A stretch of 44,260 nucleotides of DNA from HyVt-337 sp964428895. GTDB taxonomy: Bacteria; Planctomycetota; Phycisphaerae; SM23-33. The stretch's first letter is position 1; each line of letters begins with the position of its first letter. Under the pieces are notes generated by a model that ran no database searches, was not told the origin of the DNA, and worked only from the letters and a program-made list of their open reading frames with translations. Position numbers and translations under genes: made by a program. This document shows positions 24,850 through 33,166 of the stretch, piece after piece. The DNA lies in contig CAYRZU010000021.1 in the NCBI GenBank assembly GCA_964428895.1, positions 1 to 44,260 on the forward strand, in the 5' to 3' direction.

Positions 24850-26882
24850 TGGCGAAGGGGCATCCGCATTTGGGCCGAGGTGAGCAGGGGCATATCCCGC
24901 GCGTCATCGCCTGGGAGGTCACGCGATCCTGTCCCTTAAGCTGCAAGCACTGTCGTGCCGCGGCCCAGAACACTCCGTATGAGGGGGAATTGACTACTGA
25001 CGAGGCCCGCCGAATGCTGGCGAGCATTGCGACCTTCGCCAAGCCGGTGCTGATCCTGACCGGCGGCGAGCCGCTGCTTCGGCCGGACGTGTACGAGATG
25101 GCCGCGTACGCGCGCGACCTTGGCATGCGGCCGGTGTTGGCGACGTGCGGGTCGCTACTGACCGACGAGGCGGCGCGCAAGCTCAAAGCGGCGGGCATTG
25201 CCACGATTTCGATCTCGATCGATGGCGCCGACGCCGAGAGCCACGATGCCTTTCGCGGCACGGATGGCGCGTTCGCGGCGGCGCTGACGGGTATCGAGAC
25301 AGCCCAACGGGCCGGCATCGATGTGCAGATCAACACCACCGTCACCAAGGATAACGTCGATGAACTGGCCGATATCCTCGAGATCGCCGTCGACTCCGGC
25401 GCGAAGGTCTTCAACCCGTTCTTGCTCGTGCCGACCGGGCGGGGCAAGGAACTGGCCGATCGGGAGATGTCGCCATCGCAGTACGAGCAGACGCTACGAT
25501 GGCTGGCCCGCCAACAAGGCTGCGATGATATTGGCATTCGCGTGACCTGCGCTCCGCACTTCCAGCGGATCGTCCGCGAGATGGGTCTCGAAGACGCAGG
25601 CATACACGGCGGGGGCGGGTGTTTGGGCGGCAAGAGCTTCGCGTTTGTTTCGCACCGGGGCAAGGTGCAATGCTGCGGATTCCTGGATGTCGAGGCCGGC
25701 GACCTGCGCGACCACGGTATGGACTTTCGGAAGGTCTGGGAGGGCTCGGCCTTATTCGCGGACCTGCGGGACACGGGCCGCTACAAGGGCCGATGCGGCG
25801 GGTGTGAGTTCGTGGCGGTGTGCGGGGGCTGTCGGGCCCGGGCCTACACAATCCTGGACGATTACCTTCAGGAAGAGCCCTTCTGCCTGCATGTGCCTCG
25901 CAAGGCGATCGAGAAGATCGACAAGGAAATCCTTTCGGTGGTGCAGGCGAACTTGCCCGTCCAGGCCAATCCGTTCGACTTGCGGGAGTTCGGCATCGAG
26001 GCCGGCGCGGCCGAGGTCATTGAGCGGCTACGGTTATTGATGGATGACGGCGTGGTGCGACGGCTGGGACCGATCTTCGATTCCTATCGGCTGGGGTATG
26101 TATCCACTTTGGCGGCCGGGGCCGTGCGGGTCGGTCGGCTGGACGAGGTGGCGGCCGCGGTGAGCGACCTTCCGGGCGTGACGCACAATTACAGCCGCGA
26201 GCACGCGTACAACCTGTGGTTTACGCTAACGGCGGAATCCGAGGAGGCGCTGGCTGAGCAGATCGACGATCTGTCGGAGCGGACGGGCGTGATCTTCTGC
26301 CGCTTGCCGTCGGAGCGAACCTTCAAGATTCGCGTGGACTTCCAGTTGGCGGAGGTCTCGCCGCTGGCCAAACGTCCGGCGCGGCCGCGGTCGACGCGGA
26401 GGCCGGCGCCTGCGGAGCTATCGGAGAAGGATCGGGCCATCATTCGTCGTCTGCAGGAAGGTCTGCCGCTTACCGAACGGCCCTTTGCGCAGATAGCGGA
26501 CGAGTTGGATATACCCGAAGACGTTCTGCTGCAGATCGTCAACGCGTGGGTCGACGAGCGGATCATTCGCCGATTCGGGGCGGTGGTCAATCATCGCAAG
26601 CTCGGCTACAGCGCCAACGGCATGGCAGTGTTCAACGTTCCGCCCGACCGACTGGACGAGGTCGGCCAGGCCGTCGCTCAACGCCGAGAAGTGTCTCATT
26701 GTTACCAACGCCCGCCCATGCCGGGGTTCGACTACAACCTCTATGCCATGGTGCACGGGCAGACCGTCCGGCAGGTGCAGTTGGTGGTCGACGAACTCGT
26801 GGCGGACCTGGCCCTCAACGACCACGTGATCCTGTATTCCACCGTCGAGTTCAAAAAGAAGTCGATGGCCTACTTCGTCTAG
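24849..26882 (+). CDS. ahbD-ahbA-ahbB: AhbD-AhbA-AhbB fusion: radical SAM heme synthase plus siroheme decarboxylase
   Basis: A 677-aa protein made of three parts. Residues 1-~350 are a radical SAM enzyme with CPLSCKHC (Cys28, Cys32, Cys35), LTGGEPLLRPD and a C-terminal cluster region CGGCEFVAVCGGCRARAY, matching AhbD, which converts Fe-coproporphyrin III to heme b. Residues ~351-500 are an Lrp/AsnC-like half with VTHNYSREHAYNLWFTL, matching AhbA. After a Pro/Arg-rich linker (~500-525), residues ~525-677 match AhbB (VSHCYQRPP, YNLYAMVHG, FKKKSMAYF). AhbA and AhbB normally pair to decarboxylate siroheme. The fusion thus joins the first and last steps of the siroheme-to-heme route, with ahbC just upstream. 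Start ATG 24849 shares its A with the ahbC stop. In most organisms these are three separate proteins. Confidence 0.88.
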   Translation: MAKGHPHLGRGEQGHIPRVIAWEVTRSCPLSCKHCRAAAQNTPYEGELTTDEARRMLASIATFAKPVLILTGGEPLLRPDVYEMAAYARDLGMRPVLATCGSLLTDEAARKLKAAGIATISISIDGADAESHDAFRGTDGAFAAALTGIETAQRAGIDVQINTTVTKDNVDELADILEIAVDSGAKVFNPFLLVPTGRGKELADREMSPSQYEQTLRWLARQQGCDDIGIRVTCAPHFQRIVREMGLEDAGIHGGGGCLGGKSFAFVSHRGKVQCCGFLDVEAGDLRDHGMDFRKVWEGSALFADLRDTGRYKGRCGGCEFVAVCGGCRARAYTILDDYLQEEPFCLHVPRKAIEKIDKEILSVVQANLPVQANPFDLREFGIEAGAAEVIERLRLLMDDGVVRRLGPIFDSYRLGYVSTLAAGAVRVGRLDEVAAAVSDLPGVTHNYSREHAYNLWFTLTAESEEALAEQIDDLSERTGVIFCRLPSERTFKIRVDFQLAEVSPLAKRPARPRSTRRPAPAELSEKDRAIIRRLQEGLPLTERPFAQIADELDIPEDVLLQIVNAWVDERIIRRFGAVVNHRKLGYSANGMAVFNVPPDRLDEVGQAVAQRREVSHCYQRPPMPGFDYNLYAMVHGQTVRQVQLVVDELVADLALNDHVILYSTVEFKKKSMAYFV

Positions 26883-26897
26883 CGGAGTCGCGGGCGG

Positions 26898-27674
26898 CTA
26901 GGTCGCGTAGCTGTGCTTGCCGGGCAGGAGGAAGGTCACGGCGATGAGTGTGGCCAGAATGGCCGCCATACCCAGGATCAGCAGCGCCGCGTTAGCGCGA
27001 GGGTAGCGCCGACCATGCAGGGCGCGGAAGTGGAAGTACCCCAGGTAGATCAGCCACGTCGCCAGCGACCACATTTCCTTGGAGTCCCAGTTCCAGTAGT
27101 TGCCCCAGGCGAGCTTGCCCCACCAGGCGCCTAGCACCAAGCCGATCGTCAGCAGCAGCAGGCCCAGACGGGCGACCTTGTAGCTACTGATTTCGATATT
27201 GGCCGGGGCGGCCGGGCCCGCCGGCAGCAGGCGGAGGGCCTGGATGGTGGCCTTGGCCATCAGAACGTAGGCGAGCATGTAGGCCATCACGTGAGGGATG
27301 AAGAGCGGGCTTTGCAGGGCGGGCGGCAAGGGGCGCTGGGCCTCGGGGAACACAAAGCCCGCGGGCACGAGCAGCAGCACCACCACGAGCATGTCCCACT
27401 GCTGATCTCCGACCGCCCATAGCTTCCGACACAACAATGACAGGGGGAACATCAGCGCCGCCAGGACCAGAAAGACCTCAAACATCACCTGCAGCGGCAC
27501 GTGGCCGATTTGCCACCAGCGGAAGCCGATCGACACGCACGCCAGGGCGAAGCCGACCCCATAGGCGGCCCAGCCCTTCTTGCGCATGCGCGCCGCGGTC
27601 AGGACGAAGGCGAGCAGGTGCATAGCCATCACGAGATAGATCAGCACGCCTTGGATCGTGAGCTTGACGGCCAT
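26898..27674 (-). CDS. ccsA: Cytochrome c assembly protein CcsA/ResC (System II)
   Basis: A 258-aa membrane protein with about eight helices and the tryptophan-rich heme-handling WWD motif WGNYWNWDSKEMWSL around residues 190-204. Flanking His residues (for example in FIPHVMAYMLAY) probably ligate heme. With the ResB protein upstream it exports heme and attaches it to CxxCH motifs of apocytochromes outside the membrane. The gene overlaps the resB stop at 27674. It converges on the ahb fusion gene with only 15 bases between the ends. Clients in this window include NrfH, NrfA and the c-fused oxidase. Confidence 0.92.
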   Translation of the reverse strand: MAVKLTIQGVLIYLVMAMHLLAFVLTAARMRKKGWAAYGVGFALACVSIGFRWWQIGHVPLQVMFEVFLVLAALMFPLSLLCRKLWAVGDQQWDMLVVVLLLVPAGFVFPEAQRPLPPALQSPLFIPHVMAYMLAYVLMAKATIQALRLLPAGPAAPANIEISSYKVARLGLLLLTIGLVLGAWWGKLAWGNYWNWDSKEMWSLATWLIYLGYFHFRALHGRRYPRANAALLILGMAAILATLIAVTFLLPGKHSYAT

Positions 27675-28777
27675 CAGTTGGCGTCCTCCGCTGGCGATCT
27701 CGCTGTGCGCTTCAGCGACACGACATGCCAGGCCAACCCGCCGACCAGCAGGATGAAGCCGGCGTAGACCAGCGACAGCCCGGCATCGCTGGCGACGGAC
27801 AGAATGGTGTAGCTGCCGGCGGTGGTGTCATAGCTGTGCTGGTAGAAGTGGTAGCCGCCGACGTGGAGGGGATCGTTGACCTCGATAGTCTTGCGGGCCA
27901 TTTCTGTCTCGCCGTCGAAGACGACCAGGTCGCTGAAGTAGTCGCGGATGACGGGGACAGGCGGGTGGAATCGTAAGGCGGGGGAACCCGCGTCGTGCCA
28001 GGCCTTAGCGCTATCATAGAGGCCGGCCAGAGGCCAACGAACGTGCGGCATGCCGGGCTGCGGCTGGAAGGTTTGCGTGTCGGAATGGCCGGGGCGACTT
28101 AGCTCCAGCGTCGCTGTGGGCAAGACGGGGGCGTTGTCGCCCTCACCGTATTGGGTCAACTGATACTCCGTGACCTTCAGCTGGATATCACAGAACGGCA
28201 GAGTGACGGCCTCGCCGAGCGTCCAGGGCACGCGGCGGCTCTGCCACCCTTGTAGGACACGCAATCCATCGGTTTGCTGCTGAACAGCCTCGATGGTGAA
28301 CTGCCACGGGTCGTCCATGCCGATGGGGTAGTACTCGATCCGGAAATCTTCCAGGTGCACCTGGAAGGGCAGTTCTCCGATCGGCGTGCCGGTCTCACCG
28401 AGCACGCGGCCGCTGGATTCGCCTTCGTAGATAATCATGAAGCCGTTGGCGAACCGTTGGGGCAGTCCCAGGTCCTTCTGCAGACGGAGGGACACCGGCG
28501 AGCCGACCAAGGCTCCAATCACAACCAGCAGCATCCCCGCATGCATGGCCAGCAGACCCAGCCGATTCCGCAGAGCGGGAACGATCACCAGGCTGACCAG
28601 CAGCAACAGGGCGAACGCCCACCAGACGGTGGCGCCGAAGGCGGACATGAACCACTGCTCGGCCTTGGCCGGGCCGAAGAACGTGGGAATCACACTCAAC
28701 GCCGCCAGAACCAGACAGCCGATGAAGGCGGCCCAGAGAAAGAATCGTCGCGTGCTTGACACGTATGATGCGCTCAT
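27674..28777 (-). CDS. resB: ResB-family cytochrome c biogenesis protein (Ccs1)
   Basis: A 367-aa protein with three N-terminal helices (FFLWAAFIGCLVLAALSV, ATVWWAFALLLLVSLVIV, LGLLAMHAGMLLVVIGALVG). A large extracytoplasmic domain and one C-terminal helix follow. The conserved late block DPLHVGGYHFYQHSY, with two His residues, is typical of ResB/Ccs1. It partners CcsA in System II cytochrome c maturation. The start chosen is ATG 28777 (MSASYVSSTRR); the open frame to 28882 runs across the nrfH promoter and start region and is not expected to be translated. There is no clear ribosome-binding site. Confidence 0.88.
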   Translation of the reverse strand: MSASYVSSTRRFFLWAAFIGCLVLAALSVIPTFFGPAKAEQWFMSAFGATVWWAFALLLLVSLVIVPALRNRLGLLAMHAGMLLVVIGALVGSPVSLRLQKDLGLPQRFANGFMIIYEGESSGRVLGETGTPIGELPFQVHLEDFRIEYYPIGMDDPWQFTIEAVQQQTDGLRVLQGWQSRRVPWTLGEAVTLPFCDIQLKVTEYQLTQYGEGDNAPVLPTATLELSRPGHSDTQTFQPQPGMPHVRWPLAGLYDSAKAWHDAGSPALRFHPPVPVIRDYFSDLVVFDGETEMARKTIEVNDPLHVGGYHFYQHSYDTTAGSYTILSVASDAGLSLVYAGFILLVGGLAWHVVSLKRTARSPAEDAN

Positions 28778-28784
28778 GTAAAAG
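28756..28784 (+). promoter_or_regulatory. Promoter of nrfHA
   Basis: A perfect -35 TTGACA (28756-28761), a 17-base spacer and a -10-like TAAAAG (28779-28784) lie about 77 bases before the nrfH ATG. The -35 falls inside the 5' end of resB, so the divergent genes overlap in their control region. A 10-bp palindrome, CTAGTACTAG (28795-28804), just past the likely transcript start could be an operator. Confidence 0.5.
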
Positions 28785-28860
28785 GCGTAAGAATCTAGTA
28801 CTAGCAGTATGGCATTTACCTGATTGCTCCCTGCTCGGTCAAGAAGATACCGAAGAAGAC

Positions 28861-29409
28861 ATGATAGGACGCCTAATTGCACTTCTAAAGTTGTCCGGCC
28901 TTCCTCGCCGGTTGCAGATTACGATCTATGCGCTGGTCGGCGTGATTCTCGGTAGCGCGTTGGTGATGGCCCGCGTGGCCAACGCCACCAGCTACCTGGG
29001 CGATGCGCCGGAAACGTGCATGAACTGTCACGTGATGACCGACGCCTACGCCACCTGGCAGCGGGGCAGTCACGGCCGCGTGGCGGTTTGCACCGACTGT
29101 CACGTGCCGCACAGCAGCCTGTTCGCCAAGTGGGCCTTCAAGAGCATGGACGGCATGAAGCACTCGACGAAGTTCCTGCTCCGGATGGAGCCGCAGGTGC
29201 TGGAGCTGTCCGAGATCGCGGCGCCGGTGGTCCAAGCCAACTGCCTGCGCTGCCACGGCGATCAATTCATCATGATCAGTTCGGGTTCGACGCAGCGGAA
29301 GTGCTGGGACTGTCATACCAACATTCATGGCGAGGCGCACAGCTTATCGAGCTCGCCGCATGTGCTTCGGCCGACGATGCCTGACGCCGGCCTGGACTGG
29401 ATGAAGTAA
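28861..29409 (+). CDS. nrfH: Cytochrome c nitrite reductase small subunit NrfH
   Basis: A 182-aa membrane-anchored tetraheme cytochrome of the NapC/NirT/NrfH family. One N-terminal helix spans residues ~19-38. Four heme motifs follow: CMNCH (53-57), CTDCH (77-81), CLRCH (128-132) and CWDCH (148-152). It takes electrons from menaquinol and passes them to NrfA outside the inner membrane. The start chosen is ATG 28861 (MIGRLIALLK), after which the anchor begins; the in-frame ATG at 28756 lies in the promoter. nrfA follows after 17 bases. Confidence 0.94.
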   Translation: MIGRLIALLKLSGLPRRLQITIYALVGVILGSALVMARVANATSYLGDAPETCMNCHVMTDAYATWQRGSHGRVAVCTDCHVPHSSLFAKWAFKSMDGMKHSTKFLLRMEPQVLELSEIAAPVVQANCLRCHGDQFIMISSGSTQRKCWDCHTNIHGEAHSLSSSPHVLRPTMPDAGLDWMK

Positions 29410-29426
29410 CCAAAGAGGACTCAACC

Positions 29427-30872
29427 GTGAGCGACCAAACGAATGCAGGCGCCGGCGCGAGTTCGGCGAAGAAGCAGTTGCCCCTGTGGGCGGGCGTGGC
29501 CATTGTGATTCTGGCGGCCGGCATTGTGGGGCTGCTGGGGTTGCTGACGCTATCCATCATGGAGCGTCGGTGGGAAGCCCAACGGCCGATGCTGGTGGTC
29601 AAACCCATCGCCAAGGGCGAGTCCGACAACGCCGTGTGGGGCGCCAACTATCCATTGGAGTGGGATTCCTACAAGCGCATGAGCGCCACCGACACGAAGA
29701 CCAAGTTCGGCGGCGCCGACCCGCGCAATTACCTGGAGATCGACCCGTACCAGGTGATCCTGTTCGCGGGGTATGGCTTCAGCAAGGACTTCCTCCAGGC
29801 CCGAGGCCATTATTACGCGGTGGACGACGTCAAGAAGACCCAGCGCATCAAGAGCCCGTTCATGGCGGCAACGTGCTGGACGTGCAAGAGCCCGGACGTT
29901 CCTCGGCTGATGGCCAAGATGGGCGTGGCCGAGTTCTACGCCAGCAACTGGCACGACCTGAAGGAAGAGGTCAACCACCCGATCGGCTGCCAGGATTGCC
30001 ACGACCCCGAGACCATGAACCTGACGATCACGCGGCCGGCCCTGAAGGAAGGCTTCAAGGCGATGGGACGGGACATCTCCCAGGCCTCCCACCAGGAGAT
30101 GCGGTCGCTGGTGTGCGCCCAGTGTCACGTGGAGTACTACTTCGCCAAGGAACCCAAGAACTATCTGACGTTCCCCTGGTCGGAGGGTGAGGCCGGCATG
30201 GGCGTCGAGGCGATGATCGCCTATTACGACGAGCGAGATTTCTCCGACTACACGCATCCGATTTCCAAGACGCCGATCGTCAAGTGCCAACACCCCGACT
30301 ACGAGATGTTCACGACCGGCATCCACGCGTATCGCGGCGTGTCGTGTGCGGACTGTCACATGCCCTACCGCACGGAAGGCGGCGTGAAATTCAGCGACCA
30401 CCACGTGCAAAGCCCGTTACTGAATATCGCCAACAGTTGTGCGGTCTGTCACCGGTGGTCGGAAGATGAGATTCGCACGCGGGTGGAGTCGATCCAGACG
30501 AAGGTTTATGACGCCAAGATCAAGGCCGAGGAAGCGATCGTCAAGGCCCACTTTGACGTGGCGGCCGCCATGGAGGCCGGCGCTACGGATGAGGAACTGG
30601 CCCCCATTCGCAAGCTGATCCGCCACGCCCAGTTCCGCTGGGACTATGTCTCCGCCAATAACGGTGTGGGCTTCCACTCGCCGCAGGAATCGACACGGAT
30701 TCTGGCCGACTCGGTCAACCAAGCCCAGCAGGCGCGGCTGGCTGTGGCAAGGCTGTTGGCGAGCAAGGGCATTTCGGCCGAGCCGAATTACCCGGACCTG
30801 GCTACGCGTGAGAAGGCCTGGGAAGTCGCCAAGGGATTCATCGACGGCCAAGGCGTCAAGCTTCTGCCGTAG
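29427..30872 (+). CDS. nrfA: Ammonia-forming cytochrome c nitrite reductase NrfA
   Basis: A 481-aa pentaheme enzyme that reduces nitrite to ammonium. The catalytic heme uses the Lys-ligated motif CWTCK at 150-154. The others are CQDCH (188-192), CAQCH (230-234), CADCH (307-311) and CAVCH (338-342). CADCHMPY and SDHHVQSP place the active-site Tyr and His in the usual context. An N-terminal helix (residues ~19-46) serves as an uncleaved anchor or signal. The start is GTG 29427 with GAGGA upstream. Paired with nrfH it makes the standard NrfHA quinol-nitrite oxidoreductase. Confidence 0.96.
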   Translation: MSDQTNAGAGASSAKKQLPLWAGVAIVILAAGIVGLLGLLTLSIMERRWEAQRPMLVVKPIAKGESDNAVWGANYPLEWDSYKRMSATDTKTKFGGADPRNYLEIDPYQVILFAGYGFSKDFLQARGHYYAVDDVKKTQRIKSPFMAATCWTCKSPDVPRLMAKMGVAEFYASNWHDLKEEVNHPIGCQDCHDPETMNLTITRPALKEGFKAMGRDISQASHQEMRSLVCAQCHVEYYFAKEPKNYLTFPWSEGEAGMGVEAMIAYYDERDFSDYTHPISKTPIVKCQHPDYEMFTTGIHAYRGVSCADCHMPYRTEGGVKFSDHHVQSPLLNIANSCAVCHRWSEDEIRTRVESIQTKVYDAKIKAEEAIVKAHFDVAAAMEAGATDEELAPIRKLIRHAQFRWDYVSANNGVGFHSPQESTRILADSVNQAQQARLAVARLLASKGISAEPNYPDLATREKAWEVAKGFIDGQGVKLLP

Positions 30873-30925
30873 CGGCTGGCGTCCCAGAATGTGTCGCAAG
30901 GCCGGTTCGGATCGGCCGAGCTCAA

Positions 30926-30957
30926 ACCCACCCCCGCTTCGTGCAAACGGAGTGGGT
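30926..30957. terminator. Weak hairpin between nrfA and the porin gene
   Basis: ACCCAC (30926-30931) pairs with GTGGGT (30952-30957), extended inward by two GC pairs after one mismatch. It is located between convergent 3' ends. No T-tract follows. Confidence 0.3.
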
Positions 30958-30996
30958 CCGCGCGCTGGCGGCCGACAATGCGGGTGGGCAGGGGAA

Positions 30997-32502
30997 TCAG
31001 AACGTGAACTGGTACTGGGCGTAGACGAAATCGATTTCCTTGCTGGGACCTGTGCCGCGGATGAAGTCGCCGGGGAAGAAGTGGGAGTAGCCGAACAGGA
31101 ACCCGGAGTGGCGGTCGACCTTGACCTTCAGCACGAGATCCAGTTCCGCGCCGACATAACGGCCCGAGTCGCCGGTTGTGTCTCGTCGGATGCCGGCGCC
31201 GCCGGCGTTGTAGAGGGCGTCGGCTTTCTCGGCCAACCAGAAGTTGTGGATATGCAGGCCGGCCTTGACGTTCTTGATGATCTGGAAATCAACGCCGGTG
31301 CGGACGTCATGGATGTTCTGTCGGCCGACCACGTCGATGTACCCAAACCACGCGTGCCCGAGCGGGAACAGTTGGTTGAACGTGCCGACCTTGCCGTCGG
31401 TGGGGTCGTCATCGCCGCTGGCGAAGTCGTAGCCCACCCACACGCGGGGCTTGAGGGTGCAGTCGACGAAGGTATAGCCGCCCTCGACGGCCGCCATCCA
31501 GGCTGAGACCTGATCGCCGGCGAATCGGCCTCCCTGCCAGGCGCCTTCGGCTTCGAAGTCCCAGGGGGCGATGGTCTTGGTCCAGAATCGAGCGCCCAAG
31601 GTCACGCGAGAGTCCACGCCGGGCCGTCCGTTCTGGTTTGTGCGTTCCTTCTGTTCGACCCCGAGGGCGTAGAGGTCATACCCCCACTTGGTCGCGCCGG
31701 TGTAGGCGGCATACATGCCGTAGAACTGCGTGCGGGAATCGGGCGGATTGAAGCGGGTCTCTCGAATGCGGACCAGCCGGGCCCACCAGCCGTCAATCTG
31801 CCACTTGCCGCCTTGGCCGTCGGTCAACGTCAACATGGCCTTGGCTCCGTCGAAGGTCCGCATCACGTTGGCCCAGACGAAGCTACTGATCAGGCGTTGG
31901 CGGCCGTATAGGAGTTCCTGGCGACCCACGCGGAAGGTGAGCTTATTGCCGTCGTGCCGCCATGGCGTGATGTCGACGAATGCGTTCTGGAGGTCGGCGT
32001 TGTCCCTGAAGATCAGCGGCCCGGGACGGTCGCGGCCGGGGGCCTGGGCGAACTTGCCTTCCACGAACAGACGAATGATGTCCATGTAGTTCAAGTCGCC
32101 GTGCACACGGAACCGCGTCAGCAGGTAGCTGTCCGACTGGGGCGAGCCCGAGCCGAACACCTCGTTGTGTTTGTATTCGTAGCGGACGCGCGCCTGGCCG
32201 CCCACGGTCAGGCGAAGGTTGGGATCGCCGATGGGCATGTACTTGAACAGGTCCAGCCAGCTCTCACGCGGCTGATCGTCCAGGACGGAGTAATCCTCAT
32301 CGAACCGCAGGACCTTAAAGGCGGGGGGCTTGGCCAGTTCGGTCTTGAGGGGCGTATCGGCCGGCTGCGTGGTCGGGCCCATCTCCGATAGGGTCTCCGC
32401 CGGCTGCGTGGTGGGCAGTTGGGTCTGGTCTCCGGCCAGGGCCGAGCCCGTCAGCATGGTTGCGGTGACGACAAGGACGAGAAGTCCGTTTCTTCGCATC
32501 AT
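30997..32502 (-). CDS. Outer-membrane porin, alginate-export-like beta-barrel
   Basis: A 501-aa exported protein. The signal peptide is MMRRNGLLVLVVTATMLTG with likely cleavage at SALAG. A Thr/Pro/Gln-rich linker (residues ~25-55) leads into a beta-barrel of alternating strands rich in Tyr, Trp, Arg and Gly (GQARVRYEYKHNEVFG, FRVGRQELLYGRQRL, GARFWTKTIAPWDFEAEG). It ends in an aromatic C-terminal residue (QYQFTF), as outer-membrane proteins do. The pattern matches the alginate_exp family, whose members are often general or anion porins despite the name. The start is ATG 32502 with GGAG five to six bases upstream. It is convergent with nrfA; nitrite uptake is one possible role but is inference. 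Confidence 0.8.
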   Translation of the reverse strand: MMRRNGLLVLVVTATMLTGSALAGDQTQLPTTQPAETLSEMGPTTQPADTPLKTELAKPPAFKVLRFDEDYSVLDDQPRESWLDLFKYMPIGDPNLRLTVGGQARVRYEYKHNEVFGSGSPQSDSYLLTRFRVHGDLNYMDIIRLFVEGKFAQAPGRDRPGPLIFRDNADLQNAFVDITPWRHDGNKLTFRVGRQELLYGRQRLISSFVWANVMRTFDGAKAMLTLTDGQGGKWQIDGWWARLVRIRETRFNPPDSRTQFYGMYAAYTGATKWGYDLYALGVEQKERTNQNGRPGVDSRVTLGARFWTKTIAPWDFEAEGAWQGGRFAGDQVSAWMAAVEGGYTFVDCTLKPRVWVGYDFASGDDDPTDGKVGTFNQLFPLGHAWFGYIDVVGRQNIHDVRTGVDFQIIKNVKAGLHIHNFWLAEKADALYNAGGAGIRRDTTGDSGRYVGAELDLVLKVKVDRHSGFLFGYSHFFPGDFIRGTGPSKEIDFVYAQYQFTF

Positions 32503-32673
32503 GGTGACTCCATTCACGGTCGTCGTGGTTGGAACAGCCGCCGCTCGTGATTCACGCGAACAGCGCGGCACTAGATCGCTACATATCGAACGATTCGGCC
32601 ATCCCTAACGAGTTTCGCCACACAAAACAAGGCCAAGTTTTCCGCCTTTTTGGGCAGCGGGCGTTTGTGTTGA

Positions 32674-32988
32674 GAGCGCCGAGGCCCGTGCTATGATGAG
32701 CGGAGAAGAGCGGCCGGTGGTTGGGGCCGCTTCACGTCGATCTCTGGCGTCACGGAAAGGACGAGTGACCATTTTCAAGAAGGAGATTCGCGCATCGATC
32801 TGGGCCATCTTCTTCATCTCCCCGGCCACATCGACCAACCGATGTTGCAGCGTCTTCTGCCTGCCGTTGATCCCCGTACCCACGCCTTTCTGTGCGGGCC
32901 AAGGGGCATGATGCAGGTTGGGGAAAGGGCACTGAAGGGCTTGGGCTTTCCGCGTGGCCGGATTCACAGCGAGAAGTTTTCCCTGTGA
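32674..32988 (+). pseudogene. C-terminal remnant of a ferredoxin/flavodoxin reductase-like oxidoreductase
   Basis: An open frame with no start codon runs from just after a TGA at 32671-32673 to TGA 32986-32988. Its translation ends THAFLCGPRGMM..., then GERALKGLGFPRGRIHSEKF, then SL. This matches the NAD-binding C-terminal end of FNR-type reductases (LCGPxxMM...LGxxxxRIHxExF). The FAD-binding half and any start are missing, so this is the tail of a decayed gene. The bases are intact over ~60 codons, so decay may be recent or the 5' part was deleted. It is in the 660-base space between the porin start and the polyprenyl synthase. A parallel frame starting at ATG 32693 is not the coding one. 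Confidence 0.7.
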
Positions 32989-33052
32989 CTCCAGGTCATT
33001 TGCGGGTACGTAGTTATCTGATCGGCCAAGAGTTAAAGTAGTACAACAAGGG

Positions 33053-33082
33053 TTGCAATTGTGTCATTTCTGTGCATACAAT
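33053..33082 (+). promoter_or_regulatory. Promoter of the polyprenyl synthase-nqr operon
   Basis: TTGCAA (33053-33058), an 18-base spacer and TACAAT (33077-33082, five of six consensus matches) lie about 85 bases before ATG 33167. This would drive the co-oriented genes to 42152. Confidence 0.5.
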
Positions 33083-33166
33083 GGGCCTCCATTCTTCGTT
33101 TGCGACGCAGTGGCGTGACCGGGCGCCGCTGATTGCGTCCACGAGAGTCGGCGCCATAGGAAGGCG

